This document shows, in pieces, positions 26,793 through 33,812 of a DNA stretch of 41,233 bases. How positions within the stretch are numbered: position 1 is the stretch's first letter; each line of letters starts with the position of its first letter. Under the pieces are notes generated by a model that searched no databases, was not told the DNA's origin, and saw only the letters and a program-made list of their open reading frames with translations. The DNA comes from an uncultured Eubacteriales bacterium (GTDB lineage Bacteria > Bacillota > Clostridia > Christensenellales > Aristaeellaceae). The stretch covers positions 1-41,233 of the forward strand of contig CACYTF010000024.1 of the NCBI GenBank assembly GCA_902777335.1. The letters are read 5' to 3'. A program made the position numbers and the translations under genes.

Positions 26793-28464
26793 CGAAACCT
26801 ATTTCCGCTGGCTGGAGCGCGCGGACGCCTCGCTGCAGGGCGAGCTGGCGGAAATGAAGGGCAACCCGGACGCCATCGAGGACGCCTTCTACCGCGACCT
26901 GGCCTTCGGCACCGGCGGCCTGCGGGGCGTGATCGGCGCGGGCACCAACCGCATGAACCTGCACACGGTGGCCCGGGCCTCCCAGGGCCTGGCCAACTAC
27001 GTGAACAAGCGCTTCCCGGCGGATCAGCGGCGGGTGGCGGTGAGCTACGATTCCCGCATACTCTCGGAGGCATTCGCGCGGATGGCCGCCGGCGTGTTCG
27101 CCGCCAACGGCATCACCGCTCTGATCTACCCCCGCCTGATGCCCACGCCCTGCCTGTCCTGGGCGGTGCGGGCGCTGGACTGCGCGGCGGGCGTGATGGT
27201 CACCGCCAGCCACAACCCGGCCAAGTACAACGGCTACAAGGTGTACGGCCCGGACGGCTGCCAGATCACCACCCAGGCCGCCGAGGACATACTCGCCGAG
27301 ATCGACGCGCTGGACGTGTTTGACGGCCCCAGGGCGCTGCCGTTTGAGGACGGGCTGCGGGACGGGCGCATCCGGTGGATCGGCGAGGACGTGCTCACCG
27401 GCTTCATCGAGGCCGTGAAGAAGCAGTCGCTGCTCGGCGACGCCCCGGCGGACAGGTCGGCGGTGATCGTCTACTCCCCGCTGAACGGCACCGGCTACGA
27501 GCCGGTGACCCGCATCCTCACAGAGTGCGGCTACGACAACGTGACCGTGGTGGCCGAGCAGGCACAGCCGGACGGCCACTTCCCCACCTGCCCCTACCCG
27601 AACCCGGAGATCCGCGAGGCCATGCAGCTGGGCCTGGAATACGCCCAGCGGCTGAACGCCGACCTGCTGCTGGCCACCGACCCGGACTGCGACCGCTGCG
27701 GCATCGCCGTGCGCGACCCGAAGGGCGGCTACACGCTGCTCTCCGGCAACGAGACGGGCCTACTGCTGCTGGACTACATCTGCCAGCGCCGCTTGGCGCT
27801 GGGCGCGATGCCGAAGGACCCGCTGCTGGTGAAGACCATCGTCACCACCGACATGGCCGAGCGCGTGGCCGCGAAGTACGGCGTGGGCACGGTGAACGTG
27901 CTGACCGGCTTCAAGTACATCGGCGAGACCATCGGCCGCCTGGAGGAAAAGGGCCAGGCCGACCGCTACATATTCGGCTTCGAGGAGAGCTACGGCTACC
28001 TGTCCGGCGCGCACGTGCGCGACAAGGACGCGGTGAACGCCGCGCTGATGATCGCGGACATGTTCGCCTGGCACCGCGCCCGGGGCACCGGCCTGATGCA
28101 GCGGCTCAACCAGCTGTACGCCGAGTTCGGCTACTGCCTGAACGCGCTGCACAGCTACGAATTCGAGGGTGCGAAGGGCTTTGCGCAGATGCAGGCCGCC
28201 ATGGCCGCGCTGCGCGGCGGCGTCGGGGCGCTGGGCGGGCGGAAGGTCGAGAAGCTGCTGGACTACGCGCCGGGCCTGGACGGCCTGCCCAAGTCGGACG
28301 TGCTGAAGTTCCTGCTGTCCGGCGGCGCGTCCTGCGTGGTGCGCCCCTCCGGCACCGAGCCGAAGCTGAAGCTGTACGTGTCCGTCTCCGCAGAGAACCG
28401 CGAGGCGGCGGAAAAAGAGGAAGCCCGCCTGACGGCGGACGTGGAGGCAATCATCGGGGTGTGA
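26782..28464 (+). CDS. Phosphoglucomutase/phosphomannomutase (PgcA/PGM2-like)
   Basis: This is a 560-residue alpha-D-phosphohexomutase of the longer PgcA/PGM2 type. Signatures are TASHNP (Ser143), metal loop DPDCDRCG, sugar loop [10 protein letters not shown] and phosphate loop [12 protein letters not shown]. The FEESYGY motif is typical of glucose/mannose mutases of this class. Overlap with the GH130 gene implies it turns mannose-1-phosphate into mannose-6-phosphate for glycolysis. It is only distantly like the 472-residue mutase at 19735, so the two are not a recent duplication. Confidence 0.92.
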   Translation: MRIDETYFRWLERADASLQGELAEMKGNPDAIEDAFYRDLAFGTGGLRGVIGAGTNRMNLHTVARASQGLANYVNKRFPADQRRVAVSYDSRILSEAFARMAAGVFAANGITALIYPRLMPTPCLSWAVRALDCAAGVMVTASHNPAKYNGYKVYGPDGCQITTQAAEDILAEIDALDVFDGPRALPFEDGLRDGRIRWIGEDVLTGFIEAVKKQSLLGDAPADRSAVIVYSPLNGTGYEPVTRILTECGYDNVTVVAEQAQPDGHFPTCPYPNPEIREAMQLGLEYAQRLNADLLLATDPDCDRCGIAVRDPKGGYTLLSGNETGLLLLDYICQRRLALGAMPKDPLLVKTIVTTDMAERVAAKYGVGTVNVLTGFKYIGETIGRLEEKGQADRYIFGFEESYGYLSGAHVRDKDAVNAALMIADMFAWHRARGTGLMQRLNQLYAEFGYCLNALHSYEFEGAKGFAQMQAAMAALRGGVGALGGRKVEKLLDYAPGLDGLPKSDVLKFLLSGGASCVVRPSGTEPKLKLYVSVSAENREAAEKEEARLTADVEAIIGV

Positions 28465-28480
28465 CGCATGCGTCACGTGA

Positions 28481-28515
28481 GACAGCGGGGGAGCGATCGC
28501 TTCCCCGCCGTCTTT
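28481..28515 (+). terminator. Terminator after the GH130 operon
   Basis: The 12-bp arms 28485-28496 and 28497-28508 pair with one G-T mismatch and extend outward through GAC/GTC, followed by CTTTTGG. It lies directly before two REP units. Confidence 0.75.
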
Positions 28516-28520
28516 TGGTT

Positions 28521-28597
28521 TGAGTCATGGGGACAGGTTCCTTGACTCATTTTTGCCACGGGCTGTGAGTCACGGGGACAGGTTCCTTGACTCATTT
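28521..28597 (+). repeat. Two forward REP units upstream of the RAYT gene
   Basis: The units at 28521-28550 and 28565-28594 have the same orientation, each with TGAGTCA, core GGGGACAGGTTCC and TGACTCA. The second unit's TTGACT (28587-28592) is the -35 box of the transposase promoter. Confidence 0.9.
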
Positions 28598-28615
28598 TTT
28601 CGAACATGCTATACT
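28587..28615 (+). promoter_or_regulatory. RAYT promoter with REP-derived -35 box
   Basis: TTGACT (28587-28592), a 17-bp spacer and TATACT (28610-28615). The -35 box is the right end of the second REP unit. The transposase ATG is 55 bases downstream. Confidence 0.75.
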
Positions 28616-28669
28616 GTTTCTGTATCATTGGATTGATGAACATACCGTTTTATTGTGAGGTGTCTGATC

Positions 28670-29407
28670 ATGCCGAGAACCAGCAGAGAACGCAGCGCGA
28701 CCGGTTACTACCACATCATCATCCGCGGCATCAACCGCCAGAGCATCGTCATTGACGATCAGGACAGGGTCAAGCTGATCGATACCCTTCGGCGCTATTT
28801 TGTCGCGCCGGACACCGCCCTCGTGGCCTATTGCCTGATGGACAATCACCTGCACCTGCTGATCCGGGCTGAGGGTGATATCGCCATGCTGATCAAGAAG
28901 GTAGCGTCGAGCTATGTATATTATTACAATCACAGGTACGACCGCGTCGGCCATCTTTTTCAGGACAGGTTCAGGAGCGAGCCCATTGATACCGAGGCAT
29001 ACCTTCTGACCGCCGCGCGGTATATCCTGCAGAATCCGCTCAAAGCGGGCATCTGCGGGGTGAAGGAATATCCATGGAGCAGCTGGAAGGATACCGAAAC
29101 CGGCGCCGGCCTGTGCGATACGCGGCTGCTGTGCGAATGCGCCGGCGACCGACGCGCGCTGATCGAATACTGCCTGACCCCGAACGAGGACAGATGCCTC
29201 GACCTCAGAGAAGACAAGGTGCTGAAGGACGCGGACGCGCTGACCATTCTGCGCAGGATTTCACGTTTGACCAATCCGGCAGATATTGCTTCGCTTTCGA
29301 AAATTGCGCGCAATGCTATACTCGCAGAGGCGAAAAAGAAGGGCCTGTCTGTGCGGCAGATCTCAAGATTGACCGGCTTGGACAGGAATATCATTCAGCG
29401 AATATGA
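28670..29407 (+). CDS. REP-associated tyrosine transposase (RAYT, Y1 HUH family)
   Basis: This is a 245-residue protein of the IS200-like Y1 transposase family (PF01797), RAYT branch. The HUH metal motif is H60-L-H62 in MDNHLHLL. The nucleophile lies in the tyrosine cluster 82-86 (SSYVYYYNHRYDRVGHLFQDRF), which is the RAYT signature. A C-terminal tail (about 195-245) reads like a helix-turn-helix (SVRQISRLTGLDRNIIQRI) and may recognise REP DNA. I chose ATG 28670, after GTGAGGTG. The stop TGA is the first three bases of a REP unit. Two forward REPs lie upstream and two reverse REPs downstream. RAYTs are single-copy, domesticated-looking enzymes thought to spread REP sequences. All key residues appear intact. 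Confidence 0.92.
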   Translation: MPRTSRERSATGYYHIIIRGINRQSIVIDDQDRVKLIDTLRRYFVAPDTALVAYCLMDNHLHLLIRAEGDIAMLIKKVASSYVYYYNHRYDRVGHLFQDRFRSEPIDTEAYLLTAARYILQNPLKAGICGVKEYPWSSWKDTETGAGLCDTRLLCECAGDRRALIEYCLTPNEDRCLDLREDKVLKDADALTILRRISRLTNPADIASLSKIARNAILAEAKKKGLSVRQISRLTGLDRNIIQRI

Positions 29408-29478
29408 GTCAGGGAACCTGTCCCCGCGACTCATTTTGAACACGAAAATGAGTCAAGGAACCTGTCCCTGTGACTCAT
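29405..29478 (-). repeat. Two reverse REP units downstream of the RAYT gene
   Basis: The units at 29405-29433 and 29449-29478 are in reverse orientation, mirroring the pair upstream of the gene. The first begins with the transposase stop codon. The second has a small change (CCCTG in place of CCCCG). Confidence 0.9.
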
Positions 29479-29493
29479 TGGGGGTGACTGACT

Positions 29494-30360
29494 GTGGCAA
29501 AGCTTGAACTGCGCGATATCATTGTCTCCTATGAGAAATTTACACTGTCAAACATCTCATTTTCATGTGACGGTGGTGAGATAATCGCCCTCATCGGCCG
29601 GAATGGCGCCGGAAAGACGACCACGATCGATACCATCATGGGCCTGACAAATTTTCGGAAGGGCAGCGTTTGTTATAACGGGCAGCCAGTGACGAAGGCG
29701 AACGAGCATCTGTTCAAGCAGAAAATCGGCTATGTCGGCGCGGCGCAGGACTATTATCCAGACATTCGCGTCAGCCGTTTTCTCCGGGTCGTATCCGGGT
29801 TTTATCCGCGGTGGAACGCGGCTGAAGCGGCGCGGTATTTGGCCCTGTTCAACATCGATCCCGGCAAAAAGCTGTCTCAGCTCTCAAGCGGCATGCGGGT
29901 TAAGCTGTCATTGGCCATCGCGCTGTCGCACGCCGCGGAGATCTTCCTGCTGGATGAACCCACGTCGGGGCTGGACCCTGTCGTTCGGGAGCAGGTGCTT
30001 GAGATATTGGCGCGTCTGGCCCGGGAAAAGGACGCCTGCATATTGTTTTCATCGCACATCACCCAGGATGTCGAGAAGATCGCGTCGCGCGTGCTGTTCA
30101 TTGTGGATGGCGTGCTGGCGCTGGATGCCGATCCGAAGACCCTGAGCGAGCGCTTCGTCAAGCTGCGCCTGGATGATTCGCGCCCGTGCCCGGAACAATT
30201 GAAGCAAAAGGGCGTCATCCTCGACGGCAGATACGTCATCCTGAAGGAATCCGATGCGGCGTCCGAGGAGCTCAGCGCATGCGAAAGGGCGCCGTTGCTG
30301 ATAGAGGACGTTCTGATTTTCCTGAACGGAGGTGCTCATAATGCTCCGGTTGATCTATAA
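29494..30360 (+). CDS. ABC exporter ATPase, YtrB-like
   Basis: This is a 288-residue ATPase of the CcmA/YtrB class. It has Walker A GRNGAGKTT (35-43), signature LSSGMRVKLSLAIAL, Walker B IFLLDEPTSGLDP and switch histidine FSSHITQ. The C-terminal 80 residues are a family-specific extension. Translation starts at GTG 29494 behind GGGGG, just after the REP units. I see no separate promoter. YtrB-type genes usually follow a GntR regulator gene; here the RAYT/REP block occupies that position. Confidence 0.88.
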   Translation: MAKLELRDIIVSYEKFTLSNISFSCDGGEIIALIGRNGAGKTTTIDTIMGLTNFRKGSVCYNGQPVTKANEHLFKQKIGYVGAAQDYYPDIRVSRFLRVVSGFYPRWNAAEAARYLALFNIDPGKKLSQLSSGMRVKLSLAIALSHAAEIFLLDEPTSGLDPVVREQVLEILARLAREKDACILFSSHITQDVEKIASRVLFIVDGVLALDADPKTLSERFVKLRLDDSRPCPEQLKQKGVILDGRYVILKESDAASEELSACERAPLLIEDVLIFLNGGAHNAPVDL

Positions 30361-30952
30361 GGACATCCTGTTCAATTGGAAATGGGCGCTTCTGCAGGTC
30401 TTGATCGCCATGCTGATCCCTGTTGTGGTTTTCATAGACCGTCAGGAGACGCGGTACATCCTATGGATCTATATCATCGGGAACGTACTGGCCAATACAC
30501 ATTTTGTCTCGAAATCCTGTTATTTGGATGACGGCATGCAGACGAGGCGGTTTCTGGCTTCGCTGCCCGTCAGGAAGGTCCAGCTTGTCACGGCCAAATA
30601 TCTGTTGGGTCTGCTGTGCGCCGCCGTCTCAATCGCGCTGACTTCACTGTCGTCCTTTGTACTGGGGCTCTGCCCGAGCGTTCAGGGCGCGATGATTGCT
30701 TCCATCTACCTGCTTGTGTACTATGCCGTCTTTCTGGGCGTGTATTTCCGCACCAATTACAGCAGCGCCGAAAAGGCCAACACCGCTTTGATCATGCTGA
30801 CGATCATGTCCGTTTTCATCCTGGACCGAAGCGGAGTACATTTGGACGGTATGGTTGTCGATCCCATCATGCTGCTTTCCGGGTTCGGGCTATGCGCGCT
30901 TATCCATGCAGCCTCCGCATTTCTCTCCATTCGTTCATTCTGTCATTATTAG
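30341..30952 (+). CDS. ABC-2 type membrane permease
   Basis: This is a 203-residue integral membrane protein with about six hydrophobic segments (ABC2_membrane_5-like): near residues 16-32, 42-54, 84-108, 117-135, 145-160 and 175-193. ATG 30341 lies eight bases after GGAGG (30328-30332) and overlaps the ATPase gene by 20 bases, so they form a two-gene exporter. The motif MQTRRFLASLPVRKVQLV is typical of these permeases. A diverged second copy of its last codons lies at 31046-31108. Confidence 0.82.
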   Translation: MLRLIYKDILFNWKWALLQVLIAMLIPVVVFIDRQETRYILWIYIIGNVLANTHFVSKSCYLDDGMQTRRFLASLPVRKVQLVTAKYLLGLLCAAVSIALTSLSSFVLGLCPSVQGAMIASIYLLVYYAVFLGVYFRTNYSSAEKANTALIMLTIMSVFILDRSGVHLDGMVVDPIMLLSGFGLCALIHAASAFLSIRSFCHY

Positions 30953-30955
30953 AAA

Positions 30956-31029
30956 TGAGTCATGGGGACAGGTTCCTTGACTCATTTTTTTTGGAAAAGT
31001 GAGTCAGGGAACCTGTCCCCGTGACTCAC
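30956..31029. repeat. Inverted REP pair after the exporter operon
   Basis: A forward unit (core 30964-30977) and a reverse unit (core 31008-31020) pair with about three mismatches. The element starts four bases after the permease stop and probably also serves as its 3' hairpin. Confidence 0.88.
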
Positions 31030-31045
31030 TCACTGCGGATCAGAG

Positions 31046-31108
31046 ATATGCACGTTCGCCTATGCAGCCTCCGCATTCCTCTCGATTCATTCATTCTGTC
31101 ATTATTAG
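31046..31108 (+). pseudogene. 3' remnant of a paralogous ABC-2 permease gene
   Basis: Read in frame it encodes ICTFAYAASAFLSIHSFCHY and a stop, against LCALIHAASAFLSIRSFCHY at the end of the intact permease. The last 47 bases differ at three positions, two of them silent. The part before that is more diverged at the DNA level but still alignable as protein. This suggests a second, related gene reduced to its tail between two REP elements. A plain tandem duplication is the alternative. Confidence 0.65.
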
Positions 31109-31111
31109 AAA

Positions 31112-31185
31112 TGAGTCATGGGGACAGGTTCCTTGACTCATTTCGCACAGGAAAAATGAGTCATGGAACCTGTCCCCGTGACTCA
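31112..31185. repeat. Inverted REP pair, second copy after exporter
   Basis: A forward unit (core 31120-31133) and a reverse unit (core 31165-31177) lie three bases after the remnant's stop, exactly as the previous pair stands to the intact gene. Confidence 0.88.
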
Positions 31186-31193
31186 AACCAAGC

Positions 31194-31237
31194 CAAACAA
31201 GCGGCGGGAGAGCATTCGCTCCCCCGCCGCTTGTTTG
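31194..31237 (-). terminator. Terminator of the minus-strand sugar importer operon
   Basis: The 20-base arms 31194-31213 and 31218-31237 pair with one mismatch around ATTC. It lies eight bases past the last permease stop. Confidence 0.8.
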
Positions 31238-31244
31238 TTTGTGC

Positions 31245-32849
31245 CTATCCCTTCACACCGCCGGCGGTGAGGCCTGCGGCCAGGTGCTTTTCGATGCACA
31301 TGAACAGGATCACCACGGGGATCGTGGCCACCAGGGACGCCGCGAACAGGTATTGCCACTCGATCATGTTGAAGGACGAGAACTGGGTGATGCCCACGGT
31401 GATGGGCTTGTTGGACGCGGTGGAGATCAGCACGGTGGAGATCGTGTACTCGTTCCAGGCGTTGATGAACACGAAGATCAGCGTGGTCACGATGCCGGGG
31501 GCGGCCATGGGCAGCAGCACCCGCAGCATGGCGCTGACGGTGCTGCAGCCGTCGATGCAGGCGGCCTGCTCCATCTCGGAGGAGATGGACACGAAGGTAC
31601 CCCGCAGCAGCCATATGGCGAAGGCCTGGTTGAAGGCGGCGTTGATGAACATCAGGCCCCACACCGTGTCGTTCAGGTGGATGGCGTTCATCAGGCGGGA
31701 GATGCCCACCAGCAGCACCACCGGCGAGAACATCTGGCTCATGATCACAAAGCCCAGGAACGCCCGCTTGCCCACAAAGCGCATGCGGGCCATGGCGTAG
31801 GCCGCCGGGATGCCGCACAGCAGCGCGATGGCCGTGGCGCCCACGGACAGCAGCAGCGAGTTCAGCAGGTAGCGGGGCACACCGCGGTTGATGATGTCCC
31901 GCAAATTGCTCCACACCCACTGGGTGGGGAACATGTGCGTGAAGTACATGTCCGTGGTCTCGGCGTTGCTGCGGAAGGCCGTGATCAGCATCACGTAGTA
32001 GGGGTACAGTATCAGCACGCACAGCGCGATGATGAAGCCGTACAGCAGCCCGCGGGTCAGCGCGTGGGCGGGATGGCCCTCGGCGGCGATCACCGCGGCC
32101 AGCGTGTAAACGCAAAGCAGCGGCAAAAGCGCCCACGCCGGCCACAGCGCCCTGTAGCTGACGCCGCCCATCAGGGAAAGGGTGTTCTCCCCCGCGCTGC
32201 CGCCGTACAGGAAGGCGTCCAGCCGGTGCAGCAGCGCGTCCAGGCCCGCCCCGGCGTAGCCGTCCGACGCCAGCTTGATCTGGCGGGAGAAGTCCACGTT
32301 GCAGCGCATCAGAAACAGCGGGATCAGCAACAGCGCCGCAAGCCCCAGCGCCGCGCCGCAGCGGCGCAGGCCGCGCTTTGAAGCGGGCAGCTCCGGCCAG
32401 TCCACCGTCCACGCGCCGGCGAGCCCGGCGCACAGCAGTATAAGCCCCGCGATCAGGCACAGCGCCGCGGCCAGCAGCAGCCATCCGGCCGCAAGCCCGG
32501 AGCGCATGAAGGCCCAGCCGCTGCGCCCCATGACCTCGCGGACCTCGAAGGCCACCATGCTGGTCTTCTCGCCCTTGGAGTTGACGCGCTCGGTGACGGT
32601 CTCCACGATCTCGGGCGTGCCGCCGTGCTCCGCGGCATAGACCGCGGCGGCCTCCTCCACCTCGGCGCGGACGGCCTGGTACTTCTCGTCGCCCACGAAG
32701 GTGTTGCCGGATTTCTTCGCGAACACCGTCGCGGAGAAGCCGTACAGCGGCAGCGACAGCGCGACCAGGCACAGCGCCGCGGCCAGCAGCGCGGCGATCA
32801 GCGCGCGCCGGTTCACGCGCGCAACGACATCAGGCGTGCTCGGCCTCAT
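31245..32849 (-). CDS. MalG-type sugar permease with long N-terminal extension
   Basis: This is a 534-residue permease whose C-terminal 270 residues are a normal carbohydrate type 1 permease (PF00528): a helix at about 268-288, then the EAA loop EQAACIDGCSTVSAMLRVLLP and the end AGLTAGGVKG. The first 260 residues are extra. They hold a helix at 16-38, an exposed domain (about 40-112, with a Glu/Ala-rich helix at 56-74), helices at 118-147 and 165-181, a second exposed loop (about 184-232) and a helix at 235-256. Typical partners have about 280 residues. ATG 32849 overlaps the previous stop as TGATG. The extension may contact the binding protein or the ligand. Confidence 0.87.
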   Translation of the reverse strand: MRPSTPDVVARVNRRALIAALLAAALCLVALSLPLYGFSATVFAKKSGNTFVGDEKYQAVRAEVEEAAAVYAAEHGGTPEIVETVTERVNSKGEKTSMVAFEVREVMGRSGWAFMRSGLAAGWLLLAAALCLIAGLILLCAGLAGAWTVDWPELPASKRGLRRCGAALGLAALLLIPLFLMRCNVDFSRQIKLASDGYAGAGLDALLHRLDAFLYGGSAGENTLSLMGGVSYRALWPAWALLPLLCVYTLAAVIAAEGHPAHALTRGLLYGFIIALCVLILYPYYVMLITAFRSNAETTDMYFTHMFPTQWVWSNLRDIINRGVPRYLLNSLLLSVGATAIALLCGIPAAYAMARMRFVGKRAFLGFVIMSQMFSPVVLLVGISRLMNAIHLNDTVWGLMFINAAFNQAFAIWLLRGTFVSISSEMEQAACIDGCSTVSAMLRVLLPMAAPGIVTTLIFVFINAWNEYTISTVLISTASNKPITVGITQFSSFNMIEWQYLFAASLVATIPVVILFMCIEKHLAAGLTAGGVKG

Positions 32850-33733
32850 CACTGCTCCTCCTTCCGCATGGTGATCATCATGTACGCCCCCGCGCACACG
32901 CACAGTATGGCGAAGCCGATCACGCTCATGGCCGTGGCCGCGCCCTTCTGGTTGTCATAGAAGGCGCGCATGTACAGAAGCGTGACCATCGTGTCGGTCT
33001 TGTTGGCCGGCGCGCCCTTGGTGATCGTGTACACGATGGGGAAGGAGTTGAACACGTAGATGATGTTCAGCACCGTGCACACCGTCAGCGAGGGCTTCAC
33101 CAGCGGTATGGTCACGTTCCACAGCTTCCGCCAGAAGCCCGCGCCGTCCACGGTGGCGGCCTCGTAGTAGGCGTCGTCGATGGACTGCAGGCCCGCCAGC
33201 ACCGTGAACGCCACGAAGGGGATCGTGACGAATATGCCCACGCCGCACTCCCAGGCGAACTCGATCTGGTAGCTGGCGCGCCAGTTGACGGCGCTTCTGA
33301 GGACGCCCAGGTTCAACAGCACGTTGTTCAGGTTGCCGTACTCGGCCTTGATGATGTAGTTCCACACCGAGGCCTGGATCACCAGCGACGTGGCCCAGGG
33401 GAACACCACGATGGAGCGCGCCACCTTGCGCCCGAAGAACTTCGTGTTCAGCGCCATGGCCGTGATGAAGCCCAGCAGCGTGCTCAGGCCCACCACCGAC
33501 ACCACCCACACGGCGGTGTTCAGCATGACGGTGCCGAAGGCCGGGTCGCGGAACGCGGTGCGGAAGTTCTCCAGGCCGTACCAGCCGCCCACCACGCCCG
33601 ACTTGGAGATCTGGCTGAGGGACAGCTTGAACACGATGCCGATCGGAAACACGACGAATATCGACATCAGCAGCAGGCTGGGCAGCAGCCACAGGTAGGG
33701 CTCCCACTTGTGCCGGATCGGTATGGTATTCAT
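32849..33733 (-). CDS. MalF-type sugar ABC transporter permease
   Basis: This is a 294-residue permease (PF00528). The first helix lies near residues 13-35, and GLENFRTAFRDPAFGTVMLNTAVW is the family's conserved N-terminal region, given here only as a landmark. The EAA loop is EAATVDGAGFWRKLWNVTIP. I chose ATG 33733, preceded by GGAGAG at a normal distance. Its stop overlaps the next permease's start. It forms the heterodimeric pore with the extended permease. Confidence 0.9.
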   Translation of the reverse strand: MNTIPIRHKWEPYLWLLPSLLLMSIFVVFPIGIVFKLSLSQISKSGVVGGWYGLENFRTAFRDPAFGTVMLNTAVWVVSVVGLSTLLGFITAMALNTKFFGRKVARSIVVFPWATSLVIQASVWNYIIKAEYGNLNNVLLNLGVLRSAVNWRASYQIEFAWECGVGIFVTIPFVAFTVLAGLQSIDDAYYEAATVDGAGFWRKLWNVTIPLVKPSLTVCTVLNIIYVFNSFPIVYTITKGAPANKTDTMVTLLYMRAFYDNQKGAATAMSVIGFAILCVCAGAYMMITMRKEEQ

Positions 33734-33766
33734 GGGCACATCTCTCCATTCCTCGGTGTCTATACG

Positions 33767-33798
33767 CCAAAGGGTTCGGCATTTGCCGAACCCTTTGG
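33767..33798 (-). terminator. Hairpin between binding protein and permease genes
   Basis: Perfect 15-bp arms lie at 33767-33781 and 33784-33798 with a two-base loop, in the gap after the binding-protein gene. It plays the same role as the hairpin at 1699-1736: partial termination or mRNA protection that favours the binding protein. Confidence 0.75.
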
Positions 33799-33812
33799 GT
33801 TCACGGTGTCGA

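Noticed and set aside
28521..31185. CRISPR or attachment sites as an explanation for the GGGGACAGGTTCC repeats
   Set aside because: Spacing is irregular, orientation alternates, and the units are palindromic and near a RAYT gene, which fits REP elements better. No integrase is present.
31021..31800. Plus-strand open frame running through the REP elements into the importer genes
   Set aside because: It is built from repeat sequence and the antisense of the permease gene.
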